A stretch of 64,000 nucleotides of DNA from Xanthostigma xanthostigma (lineage: Eukaryota; Arthropoda; Insecta; Raphidioptera; Raphidiidae): positions 43,178,401 through 43,242,400 of the forward strand of contig OY754465.1 in the NCBI GenBank assembly GCA_963575645.1. The letters are read 5' to 3'. This document shows positions 23,101 to 31,766 of this stretch, piece by piece (positions within the stretch are counted from its first letter, which is position 1; every line of letters starts with the position of its first letter). A model generated the notes under the pieces. It was not told the origin of the DNA and did not search any database. It worked only from the letters and a program-made list of their open reading frames with translations. Position numbers and translations under genes: made by a program.

Positions 23101-26100
23101 AACTTTCAAAAAAACGACTTTTACGCCTGAATATAATTTTGAAACAGTTGTTTTCCACTTTTTTTTACAGAATAATTTCACTGAAAGATGAATGTAATTA
23201 TGAATGAGCTCACCGATTAAGTTAGACCTCAGTCCCTTTGTGAATGAAAGTGAAAAAACAAATATGAAGCGTTAAATCAACTCGACACATTACACAATAT
23301 ATCAACATGTCAGTCGCAATCACAATTATTTTAATTTTAAATCTACATTTTTGTGCAATTATAACCAAAATGCTTGCAGAAATTGGGATTCAGTAGACAA
23401 TTGATATAAAATAAGTAAAATGTTTTCGCTTTTTATTGATCCTTAGCCATGAAGACATCACTTTACTTCTTAACTACATATTTGCGTTAAAAAACATAAT
23501 TGAGATGTTTTTTTTAAATTATCATTACAATTTAGACTGATTCAATAATAAAATAATCGTGTTTTTACGTACTGAGCCTGATATTATGGCTAATATACTT
23601 CGAATGAAGGAATAAAAAATACTCACTCGTTTCGATTTCTCGTCTGTCTACTTCGTCATAAATATCTTTCGCGAACTCTTCGAATAACCGGTTTGACAGC
23701 TAAAAAACACAAACACCTCTTAGAACGTCAATGTTTTAATTTAATTTAAATCTATACTAATATATAAAGCTGAAGAGTTTGTTTGTTTGTTTGAACGCGC
23801 TAATCTCAGAAACTATTAGTTCGAATTGAAAATTTTTTTTTTTGTTGGATAGCCCATTTATCGAGGAAGGCTATAGGCTACATAATATGACGCTACAACC
23901 AATTGGAGCGAAACATGAATGAAAAATGTTGCATGATGTACCTCAAAATTAGTCCGTTCGACAAATATTATCAGGTGAAATGCCTTAACTATATATGGCA
24001 ATATTAGCGCACGACGCTTACGGGTCGAATAACTCAGTCGTTAGAGTGCAAGATTCTTAATGCCAGGGGCTTGGGTTCAAGCCCCACGTCGGCGAATATA
24101 TATTTTTATTTTTTTTATTTTCTACATTGCTTTCTTCTAAGGCTTACGTTTCAATTTTTTAAAATTTTATTACGACTAATTAAAATTAAATATTTAATAT
24201 ATGTATTGAAAGAAATTTTATTACTTAAAAAAAGTATATAAATACTGCTTTTTAACGACAAAAACTTTTGAACGGTAACTCCGATCATTATGAAGTTTGG
24301 TCATCTCGGTAATCTAAAATGAATTTGCGTACTCATGTCCCTTTCTTCCCCATTCGTTCTTTTGCACCCGGGTGAAACCGGGCGGGACCGCTAGTCAGCA
24401 AATAAATAACTTAATAGACTTAGAGTATTCTCTGGAATGTAACTGAAATTAAACAAAGGCACAACGCGATTTATTCTCGCACTAGTTGAGTCTATGAATT
24501 GCTGTAGAAAAATCACAACAATATAATAAAAAAAAATGATTAATTTACCGCTTGCAAAGCTGGCCTTCCTGCAGGTGCAGCTATTACATCGGCATCTTTT
24601 ATGTCGGGAACAAGCAGATGCTGCCCAGCGCGGTGATCGGGTCTGCGGCCACAAAGAAAAATACTTAGACGATCTGTAAGTTCGAAGTTCGCTTCGGATA
24701 ATCGTTCTGCTAATTGTGTATATCCAGCTTGATTCGCAACTTCCGCTGCGGTCTTATCTGACCGATCTGGAATACGAGGATCGGCGCCGTACACCAACAG
24801 CAATTCTGCTTGGGATATTTGATTTGATTTCGCAGCAACATGTAAGGGTGTCGAGCCTTTTTCCTAAAAAAATATAAAAACCGATGCATTTTTTTCTGAT
24901 TATATAACACCAATAATATATTTTCTATATACAGTAAACAGTCACATGTACAGTCTTGAGCTATAGAATATACATTTTATGTTTTCTTTCACTTTTCTAT
25001 CGCGTTTTGTTTTTGAGTTATGACGTTATCGGCCTTTTTTTTAATAGCATCTTCCACTTTTTTCAACTGTTTTGGAGAATATTTTTATGAGTATGGCCAT
25101 GTTAAAAAAGTCACAAGTTGAAGAGGAAACTTTTTTGATGTTTGAAAAGAAATTATTTCAGTCAGCTAACGAATTTTGTTCAATTGAAACCAGTCATTTG
25201 ACCAGAACGCTTCAAAATGCCCGTCAATATTTCCAAAATAGACATGTGTATTTCCGGGAAGTCAATAAAACCTAATTTGAACACCTATATTGATTGTTTT
25301 TCTCTAAATGGATATTCTTTAATAAAATAGATCAGTTGTCAAATTCAGTGCCGTTTCGATTTTCTATTTTTTTGACTTTTGAGATCTAATGTTTCAAAAA
25401 CTTTCCTTTTCAACACTGCCGTACTCAGAAAAATATTCTTTTTAAATCTGCCGAAAAAAGTTGGGGTTGGCGTTTAAAAAAATGGTCAATGACGTCATAC
25501 CTTCAAAACAAAATATGGTCGTTTAGTGAATCAACGTGTCTAAGTATATTTTTTAGACAGTTGCAGTGAAAATTTAAATCCCATAGTGCAAGACTTTACG
25601 TGTTCACTGTATCGGAATAACTTACATTGTGAAAATAGTTGGGATCTGCTCCTTGAGCAAGTAACCTAATACTGGTGTGTAAGTTGGATGATCTGGCACT
25701 TGCGTGCAACTGTTGACCCAGTTCTTCCCTCGATCCATCAGGAGCAATGACCCATGCAAGACGGCCATGCTTTGCGCGTATAAATTCTGCTTTTGTGGGG
25801 CTAAAATAAGATGTTTCATACACTTACTATAAAACAAAAACTTGTTTTTGTTGTTGATTCAAATTAGGGATGTTACGAAGATCGACTCCGACTCCAATAT
25901 GTCGGAACTTCCGATTGATCTTACACCTCCGGTTCCGACTTCGGTTCCGATCCGATTGATCTTACACCTCCGGTTCCGATACTTTTAAATCGGAGGTTTT
26001 AATCGGAGGTCTAAGCATGCGGCTGCGGTCAACGTGTACGAACAGGTTTATGCATGTGACTGTGCTGTGATTATTTATATAGATAGATAGATAAGAAACT

Positions 26101-28241
26101 TTATTCTGTTAATACTGTCAGAGCAGTGTAGAATGCGTCAGTTACATATATAAAATTAAAATTTATGATTAAAAAATTCCTCAACAGAATAAAAATTTGT
26201 CTCCAATAAAATAGATTTTAATTTTTGTTTAAATTTTGTAGCCGGTAGAATGTGAATTTTATAATTGAAATAGGTCATATGCATGTATTTTTTTTATATT
26301 TTTAATAGATTATTTAGTCAACCATAATACGGAAAAAAATTGATAATCATTTAAAAATGTAATATTATCACAAGAAAAAAAATATGAAATTTCACATTCA
26401 AAAATAGACAGTTTAAACAATCGGCCATGTTGGCGGCCTTATGTGACGTCACGATATATGATGCATGTCAACTTTGATGTCAAATTGTCAATGTTCTAAA
26501 TGAAGTTTATTTGTTGTTTTCTCTAAATACTGACGTAATCTTACTGTGAGACGACCCAGTCGCCATAGAAACTGTTATTGATATATACTCTGACGTCACG
26601 CTGCGTTTTGAAAATTCGAAAATAGCGCGTATTTTCTACGTTTCTATTTTATTATTTGTATTTTTTTCAGTGATTAGATTAATAAAATAACCATTACGAT
26701 ATGATCAGTAACTAAAATATATTTCAAAATAAAAATTTAAACCAATTTGGAGTCTATGCATATGACCTATTAAAGAGGCTGACTGGTTAATGTTTGTAGT
26801 GTTTGTACTATTTTATTTTATTGGCTGCCCTTAACACATCTTTCTTCTGCCACCTTCTCCGACTCCGATTCCGCCTCCGGTTCCGATTCCTGTTACGACT
26901 CCGATTCCGGTTCTGACTCCGAAAAACTAAATTTAAAAACTCCGACTCCGGTTCCGATAAAACCACCTCCGTAACATCCCTAATTCAAATCAACTACTCG
27001 AACTTCAGACTATCTAATAGATAATAATACATAAGCTTACTGAAGAGGATCCTTTGGTTGAGGTTTTTTAAAACTAGGTTTAGCACTTTCGGAAAGTGTA
27101 TGCTCCCAAATTGAATTTACACCGCTACTATTCAACGACAGCACCATCTGTTAAAAATCAAGCTAGTTAAAAATACACCTTATAACGAGTCTATTCAAAA
27201 TGATTTCATTAAAAGCGGTGTTCTCTTATCCATCACACGTCAGAATAGCTAAATGGAGTTCTCAATATGTCTTTTAACGTAATAGGTCCCATTTGCGTCG
27301 AGATGTCTTAGTTCATTGCGCGGTTTGAGTGGAAATAACTATGTTAGAAACAAAGTGCCATTTTAATGCAATGCAGAGAGATCTGGCGAAACCTTGAGTG
27401 GATATCACGAAGCGAGTGAAACACTTTCTTTGATCTTTATCTTATATAATGCCTCCACTACACACGTGGCCAGCACCGCCACTCAAATAAGTGCCTATCA
27501 TCGCCGCGATGATTGCCTAGCCCTCCACACAATCGTGCCGGTTCGATTGTGTGTACGGGCGCACGATGCTGGCCACGCATTCCTTTGATACACAATCGTG
27601 AGTGCCGGTAAGTGGCGGTGCTGGCCACGTGTGTAGTGGAGGCATAATAATAGTATCTAGTGGCATCAACAAATCTCGAAATGTTCGTACACAAATAGAT
27701 TTGATTAGTGTTTTATTGCATAATTATTCCAGTTTAAATAAAGTCAGACTATACTTACAGCCAATTGCGTCGAGATCCATTGTGATCTATGTAATGATTT
27801 TATTTGTGAAACATGACGTCCCAAATTACGGTGAACGCTACAACATTCAAGGCACAACAAAATTGCACGATTCGCGGACACCCATGTTGGATCTATAAGA
27901 AAACAAACATTTATTATATCATATCTACTTTTTTTTTCAGAAAACAAAAACAGTCCCGTAAAAGGTTGTTTGTCATAATTTTAATCTTGATTTTGCTTCT
28001 ACGTAAATAACTTGTTACTTAAAATTTCTATTTAAGAGTTTTAACAATAACTGAAAGTTAACATGTCTAGGTTAGATATTCTATCACTGACACTTCTGAT
28101 ACTGAATAGCTTTTTTAACAATTCTTGCGATTTAGATTCGCATTTACTTCAACTAGAAATGCGTCTGCGTTCTTGTTACTCACCTGGGGCTCCGCAATCG
28201 CCGCATACATCTGAACTGGGTCGCGATTTTACTCGCGACAT
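11108..28241 (-). CDS. Git: GIT-family ArfGAP scaffold (G protein-coupled receptor kinase-interacting)
   Basis: GIT scaffold: an ARF6 GTPase-activating protein that binds PIX and paxillin at adhesions and synapses. Eleven coding exons (minus): 28241-28184, 27892-27759, 27147-27041, 25800-25626, 24863-24549, 23699-23627, 20155-19994, 17292-17177, 15316-15067, 13952-13747, 11563-11108; about 683 aa. In order: ArfGAP zinc finger C13-C16-C33-C36 with the catalytic arginine in CCSVHRNLGRH (R41); ankyrin repeats about 128-235 (TPLHVAAKSN, LLLVYGADPRIPD); ELTDRLSIFLCGRRPDH; two Spa-homology segments (LSNRLFEEFAKDIYDEVDRR; PEYSTTRNQARQKLARL); DEPLYDSVASDDDY; a coiled coil about 400-450; and a C-terminal FAT-like paxillin-binding bundle from TNQVTRRIQELWG to CAYDIAKATKLL. 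Phases close throughout. The exon 7 donor is uncertain: C|GTAGGA keeps frame, while protein homology would continue as RRRQ. An in-frame ATG at 28250 could add three residues. The introns are full of transposons. Confidence 0.95.
11573..12145. mobile_element. Inverted-repeat element beside the last Git acceptor
   Basis: Ends ATAGGGTTATTGACA and TGTCAATAACCCTAT are perfect inverted repeats of about 15 bp. No ORF. Its left end lies about 8 bp upstream of the AG (11565-11564) that opens the final Git exon, so the element supplies part of the pyrimidine tract on the minus strand. Contains ATGACGTCAC at 11951. Class and target duplication are unclear. Confidence 0.65.
12628..13437. mobile_element. 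hAT-type non-autonomous element in Git intron
   Basis: Ends TAGTGATGTGTC and the complementary ACACATCACTA, flanked by ACTCCAA on both sides (7 to 8 bp duplication). Interior repeats GAGTCG/CGACTC and GAGCGACTC near both ends, as subterminal motifs of hAT elements often do. A copy of the dispersed 40-bp repeat plus hairpin is inserted at 12962-13195. Confidence 0.7.
12962..13195. repeat. Dispersed repeat copy with adjoining hairpin
   Basis: Begins AATCTTTGATTAACGTCTGA, shared with 9812 and 53942, continues through TTATCGACCAATTTTTC (shared with 53942) and ends in a hairpin of about 40-bp arms (AATTAATACTTATTTAGTTT and complement, 13104-13192). Confidence 0.65.
13454..13638. repeat. Possible 185-bp inverted-repeat MITE
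   Basis: TGAGAGAAAATATGGCGGTA at the left end mirrors TACTGCTGTATTTTCTCTCA at the right, about 22-bp imperfect arms. The interior is GC-richer than its surroundings. No clear target duplication. Confidence 0.45.
14118..15048 (+). mobile_element. Degenerate hAT transposon with perfect 8-bp TSD
   Basis: 931 bp with ends CAGAGCCGGATTTACTATG and CTTAATCCGGCTCTG, flanked on both sides by ACTGCACT (14110-14117 and 15049-15056), the perfect 8-bp duplication of a hAT insertion. It keeps a piece of transposase (14438-14710). Located in the Git intron between exons 9 and 10. Confidence 0.9.
14438..14710 (+). pseudogene. hAT transposase C-terminal dimerisation fragment
   Basis: A 90-aa frame ending at 14710. 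It shows the hAT C-terminal dimerisation signature: an aliphatic run (ITLRIYLTLMTSNCTNERAF), then SKLKLIFGKLRTSMGQDRMN and NLILMSSDVD. This matches hAT/ZMYM-type transposases, where S-x-A-ERxFSxLKxIK...LR..M.q.RL..L is typical. The rest of the transposase (zinc finger, RNase H core) is missing, so it is a remnant. Confidence 0.8.
15711..17064. mobile_element. hAT-type element carrying a nested foldback
   Basis: Ends CAGTGGCGGATTTGC and GCAAATCCGCTACTG, 15-bp TIRs with one mismatch. Flanks GGTGTTAC (15703-15710) and GGTGTTAT (17065-17072), an 8-bp duplication with one mismatch. Over half of the length is a later insertion at 16073-16837. Lies in the Git intron between exons 8 and 9. Confidence 0.85.
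16073..16837. mobile_element. Foldback element with long inverted arms, CAGGGTGTC ends
   Basis: TA-flanked ends CAGGGTGTCTCATTAAGAAT and its near complement (TTCTTAATGGGACACCCTG). The terminal arms match over about 85 bp. The match resumes further in (GACGTACGGCAGGAGTAAGT against its complement; also TGTACACTTGTTAGTTTGTT), so each arm is several hundred bp. The left arm has an extra unmatched block, about 16165-16320. No ORF. Confidence 0.85.
17563..17822 (+). pseudogene. Non-LTR retrotransposon ORF2 C-terminus fragment
   Basis: Encodes the usual tail of CR1/Jockey-like reverse transcriptase polyproteins: Y-I-x-EMAKYVKQN, then HDYNTRQNNN, YRLSFYKKCRVCAGSAIYNK, LPESIRHINDFNSFKR. The upstream RT core is absent, so it is 5'-truncated. 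Its 3' UTR continues after a hAT element (17849-18383) to about 18536, ending in AATAAA and a TCTATCTCTA-type tail. Confidence 0.75.
17849..18383. mobile_element. hAT-type MITE, 535 bp (copy 1 of 2)
   Basis: Ends CAGTGATTCCCAAAGTGG and TTTGGGGACCTCTG, flanks CCCTAGAC and CTCTAGAC (8 bp, one mismatch). It matches the element at 62770-63301 end to end in reverse orientation. Inserted in the 3' UTR of a LINE fragment in a Git intron. No ORF of note. Confidence 0.88.
18537..19046. other. Git intron sequence, nothing recognised
   Basis: About 500 bp between the LINE tail and the next hAT element. No ORF, splice pair or repeat ends that I can support. Confidence 0.5.
19055..19677. mobile_element. 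hAT-type element with perfect 8-bp TSD
   Basis: Ends TAGTGTTGGGC and GCCCAACACTA. Perfect flanking 8-mer CTCCAAGC at 19047-19054 and 19678-19685. The interior repeats ATCGATTATGAATGAT and CGAATGATCATTCGA many times, a dense subterminal palindrome array. No ORF. Lies in the Git intron between exons 7 and 8. Confidence 0.9.
20450..20601 (+). mobile_element. Helitron 3' end fragment
   Basis: Ends ...TTTTGCACTCGGATGAAACC then GAGACAGACCGCTAG followed by T. The terminal CTAG|T and the preceding CTCGG..CCGAG hairpin are Helitron 3' features, and the sequence parallels the end of the complete Helitron at 24394. The 5' end was not located. Confidence 0.6.
20731..21219. repeat. Insect dispersed repeat with terminal hairpin
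   Basis: Starts near CCGACTTCAACAAAAAGGAG (followed by GAGGTTCTGTG and a poly-T), a form I recall as common in lepidopteran genomes. Near its end, arms 21020-21102 and 21134-21219 are near-perfect inverted repeats of about 83 bp (GTATTGAAATGTTTTGGAGT and complement). No coding content. Confidence 0.6.
21220..23626. other. Git intron 6 remainder, no gene seen
   Basis: AT-rich intron sequence. Palindromic TGACGTCA sites occur at 22134 and 22209 within a stretch that looks like another decayed element, but I could not define ends. No supported ORFs. Confidence 0.5.
23751..24394 (+). mobile_element. Non-autonomous Helitron
   Basis: 644 bp beginning A|TCTATACTAATATATAAAGC and ending GGGCGGGACCGCTAG|T, with a GC hairpin (CCCGGGTGAAACCGGG) just before CTAG. 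This is the Helitron pattern: 5' TC, 3' CTRR after a hairpin, host A and T. No Rep/helicase ORF. It starts 51 bp from the exon 6 acceptor of Git and carries a tRNA-like segment at 24022. Confidence 0.8.
24022..24095 (+). repeat. tRNA-Lys(CTT)-like relic inside Helitron
   Basis: Contains a D-arm-like AACTCAGTCGTTAGAG, an anticodon loop region GATTCTTAAT with CTT and a perfect B-box/T-arm GGTTCAAGCCCC. The sequence closely resembles tRNA-Lys, but the acceptor stem does not pair, so it is a tRNA pseudogene or SINE head captured in, or inserted into, the Helitron rather than a functional tRNA. Confidence 0.6.
24864..25625. other. Git intron 4, nothing recognised
   Basis: AT-rich. An ORF at 25072-25275 has no homology or splice support. 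One TGACGTCA lies near 25490. Confidence 0.5.
25865..26982. mobile_element. hAT-type element with perfect 8-bp TSD and CCGATT repeats
   Basis: 1118 bp with ends TAGGGATGTTACG and CGTAACATCCCTA. Perfect flanking 8-mer ATTCAAAT at 25857-25864 and 26983-26990. Both ends are built of short (T/G)TCCGA-CTCCGG-type repeats forming long subterminal arrays. The core is a separate insertion (26271-26769). Lies in the Git intron between exons 3 and 4. Confidence 0.9.
26271..26769. repeat. Nested inverted-repeat element, TAGGTCATATGCAT ends
   Basis: TAGGTCATATGCAT at the left end and ATGCATATGACCTA at the right are perfect inverted repeats. The interior carries TGACGTCAC twice (26443 and 26590) and no ORF. 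Inserted in the hAT element at 25865. No target duplication visible. Confidence 0.6.
27451..27643. mobile_element. 193-bp MITE with about 33-bp TIRs
   Basis: Ends GCCTCCACTACACACGTGGC... and ...GCCACGTGTGTAGTGGAGGC pair over about 33 bp through GCACCGCCACT. ATAAT flanks both sides. GC-rich relative to the intron. The ORFs across it are artefacts of the palindrome. Lies in Git intron 2. Confidence 0.85.
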
Positions 28242-28250
28242 CGGTGACAT

Positions 28251-31200
28251 AATAATTAATATTTCTCTAGTGTGATATACACTTTCATAAGTTATACCAA
28301 AACCAAAGAAAATATAAAACAAATAAGTGGATCATAAGACGCATTAAACTCACAATTGTTGGCTTTTTTTAATACAACAGAATTCCAAAATAATAAGATA
28401 CACAATCACAAATGACTGTCAAATTCCTTAATCCTAAATTATGCTAAATTACTTGACATTCCAGTTCCATAGGCGTCGCTTATTACAATTCTGCGACAGT
28501 GCTGCCGAAAAGTTTTTTGAACGAATTAATTATTAAATCCCGGGCTTTGCCCACAAATACAGAATAGATAAAAAATCTTTGCCCTAGCTCGTCACATTTT
28601 ATCTTTTCATCATATGCTTAATTTTTGTTTAAAATAATCGATTGTGATAATAAAATCGTGATCCAGAAAAGTAAAGCTAAGTACCTATTTACTTATTAAA
28701 CAAAGTAAAGTTTAGTCAGCTAAGTTGAAAGAGGTTTATTTTGTAATTTTGAACACATATAATGTTTCAAAATACTAAAAAAAATTAAACAACACGATCT
28801 GTAGCAGTATTTTTATTTCACTTACTGTGTAAATCATGCTGCGATGTTTAAAAAAAAGACTTAATTATAAAGCCAAAATAAATCACAAAAACATAATTTT
28901 TTACATTAAGTATATTAATTATTACAGAAGAGTGCAGATATTTCCAATTGAATGATCAAGACTTTAGAATGGATTTTTATCAAATATAGAAAATACACGG
29001 AAAATTAACAAAAATATTTGAAATGAAAACTGTTTACATTTTGACGAAGAATGAAAAGAAAAATACTACAAAAAGAGAAAATATGTTTTTTTTTAAAAAG
29101 CTTTTACAAAAATCACAAGACTAGAGAATAAATATATTTTAATCATTTTGAACAATAATTTAAAAATCAGTAAATTGATTAAGAAAATTTGTGCAAAAAA
29201 TATTTTTCTGAAATAAATATAAAATATGTAAGTACAGAGTCAGCTTTGAGCCTTTATTTCTTTTACATATCTAAAAAAAGTTAAGAATAATTTTTTGCAC
29301 CGCATAGGTTTGGAAGTTTTGTAATGTTTTACATAAAATGAAAAATACAAAAACCACTGATGTATAATATATAAAAAATAGTGCTGATTATTTTATCATC
29401 TATATGACTCCAAAATAGACGATGTGAAAAAAAGTTGCAAAATATTTTCTGAACTAACGGTTCCAATTTTTTTCTACTGCCATACTTATTTTAACACCGT
29501 TGCATATTTTGCTAGACTTTGTTTTGATCAGTAATTTTTATATTTCAATTGACATCGCGACAAAAAATTATTATGACTTTTTTGAGCTTAATATCTTCTG
29601 TGACTGATTTCAGTAAGTTGAATTGCGTTTATTTTTAAAATAAATTTGATATACTATTTTTTTAATCTTCACATATACATTAACAGTGGGTAATTCTAAC
29701 AAGTCTAAATGCCAATTTGTCAATTTGAGATTTAGTTGATTACAATATGGACTAATTTATGTCTCATATTTTTCAATGAAATGTATTTGAATGTTGTTGA
29801 AAATATGGTTATACAAAAAGCGATTTTCAATTTTGAATTAAACAAAAAATAATGTTCTGGTTTGGAGAGATTGTAAATTTAATTTTGATTAATGCTGTTG
29901 ATGAATAGGATATCAATCTCAAATCGATAAATGGCTATATGTATCCAGATAAGAAATTCTTATCTTTTGTTTTGTGGTAATATATTTTACAAAAACAAAA
30001 TCTATAATTTTTAAGCTTTGTGTCTCTTTGAAAGAGTTAAGTACATAAATAACTTGAGTGAGAACATCGGTTCCAAATCACTTACCTATAGTCAACCATT
30101 CTCATAAGTATTTGTATTTGATCAAATAGATAAAATATATAAATCATAAGGGAACGAAGTAGCGAGTTGAAAATATATTCATTCATTTGTATTTGTCAAA
30201 CACAATTAACTGTGAAAATTTCATTATGTCAGGGCTCACAGTTAGAGAGTTTTTGTGTAACAAACAGAAACAAGTAGTCAGTCGAACAATGAAATATATA
30301 AAAGTGGTCAACTACACGTAAGTGGTCGGGAACCGGTGCCTTCGCTCTATTTGTTTCTATAAAACAACTAAAAAAATTCAGTACAAACAATAATAATTTA
30401 AAAGTATAAAAAAGCTACTTATTTACAAAAAAAATGTATATATTTAATATATTATTAAGCGAATAAATGACTATATGGTATGTTAAAAAAAAAAAAAAAA
30501 ACAAAACATAAGCGTAACTAGAGTGCTATGCACTACATCAAAAGTCTTAAGGCGGAAGTTTAATCAACTACATTGAGACACCAGTTCTTGTTTTGTTTCA
30601 TACTTTTTATAAATGTTTCATATTCTTATACATAAATACAAGTTAATTTTTGGTTTTGTCACTAAATATTAGAGTCCGACCGAATAATCGACTTCGGCCA
30701 AAAATTGTACCTTCGGAAACGCAATCGGTTTCAGTTAAAAACAAACCATAAGCTTGATTGAAGCCAAAGGTTATTTTAACGCCTATTATCTATGTCCAGT
30801 CGAGATGATGTCTGTCTGTTTTTGGCACAAAAAATAAAATTATATTGTTAAAAATAAAGTGTTTTTTTCTCATTCCTTTTTTTTTTCTTCGAACGAGGGT
30901 AGAAAAAATCCGAAAAAATAAATCATCTTCGGTCAGACTCTACTTAAAAGAGTTGACTCTATCGTTTTGCACATACTTCATTAGAAAACTTAATAAATGA
31001 ACCCCATAAAACAAAATTTACATAATATCCTACCTATATTGAATTGTTATGAAATATTTGATTAAAATATACTGGGCAAAAAATTGATATTAAATAATTG
31101 GTGGCAACGTTCATATAAAAATACTATAAGACCATTATTTTATTTTACTCTCAAAACAAAAGAGTTCAATAACGATTTTACCGCTGATTCATTTTAAGGT

Positions 31201-31766
31201 TATGTAACTCAACCCATTGTACTTATAAAGTCAGCGTTTAAAATTACATAGATCTATGAAAATTTATCAAGAAACTGGTGAATTATTTAACTTATTTTTT
31301 TGAACATAATGATTAAAATTAACAGTAACTAAAAAATGCCTCGTTAACAAAAGGCATCGATAGTATAGTATAATTAAATATTCCTTCAAAATCGTCAACT
31401 CTGACAAAGAAAGCTATTAGGGGTCATCGATTTCGACCAATTTTCTTTTTGGTGAAACGACTCAAAAATACTAATAATTATATTTTTTTATAAAAAACGA
31501 CTTAGAAATGCTAATTATCAAACGAATTTAATAAGTAATAAGAACAGAGGCCGAATCTGCATCTGGTTTCAGCCTATTCGGCTATTTCGCTGAAACAATT
31601 CCACCATTTGTATTTTTGAAAGAAAGAAAAACTTCTAGATCGTAATGTTTCACCCAATTAGTTGGAATCAGTAATCCTTTAGCTTTGTTCTCCCCTTGTC
31701 AGTTGATGAAGAAATTCTTTGACATTGCTGCTGATGCATTTCCCGTACCAATGAACTGTATTTTGT
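28251..31766. other. Intergenic spacer between Git and TRIM-NHL, no gene seen
   Basis: 3.5 kb, very AT-rich, with homopolymer runs (poly-A of about 19 at 30487) and no long ORF. It must contain the Git promoter and 5' UTR near 28.25 kb and the TRIM 3' UTR. I see no transposon ends or RNA genes here. Confidence 0.55.

Noticed and set aside
24022..24095. Functional tRNA-Lys gene
   Set aside because: B-box and anticodon context are good but the acceptor stem does not pair, and it lies inside a Helitron.
27394..27694. ORFs over a GC-rich patch in a Git intron
   Set aside because: They lie on the palindromic ends of the MITE at 27451-27643.
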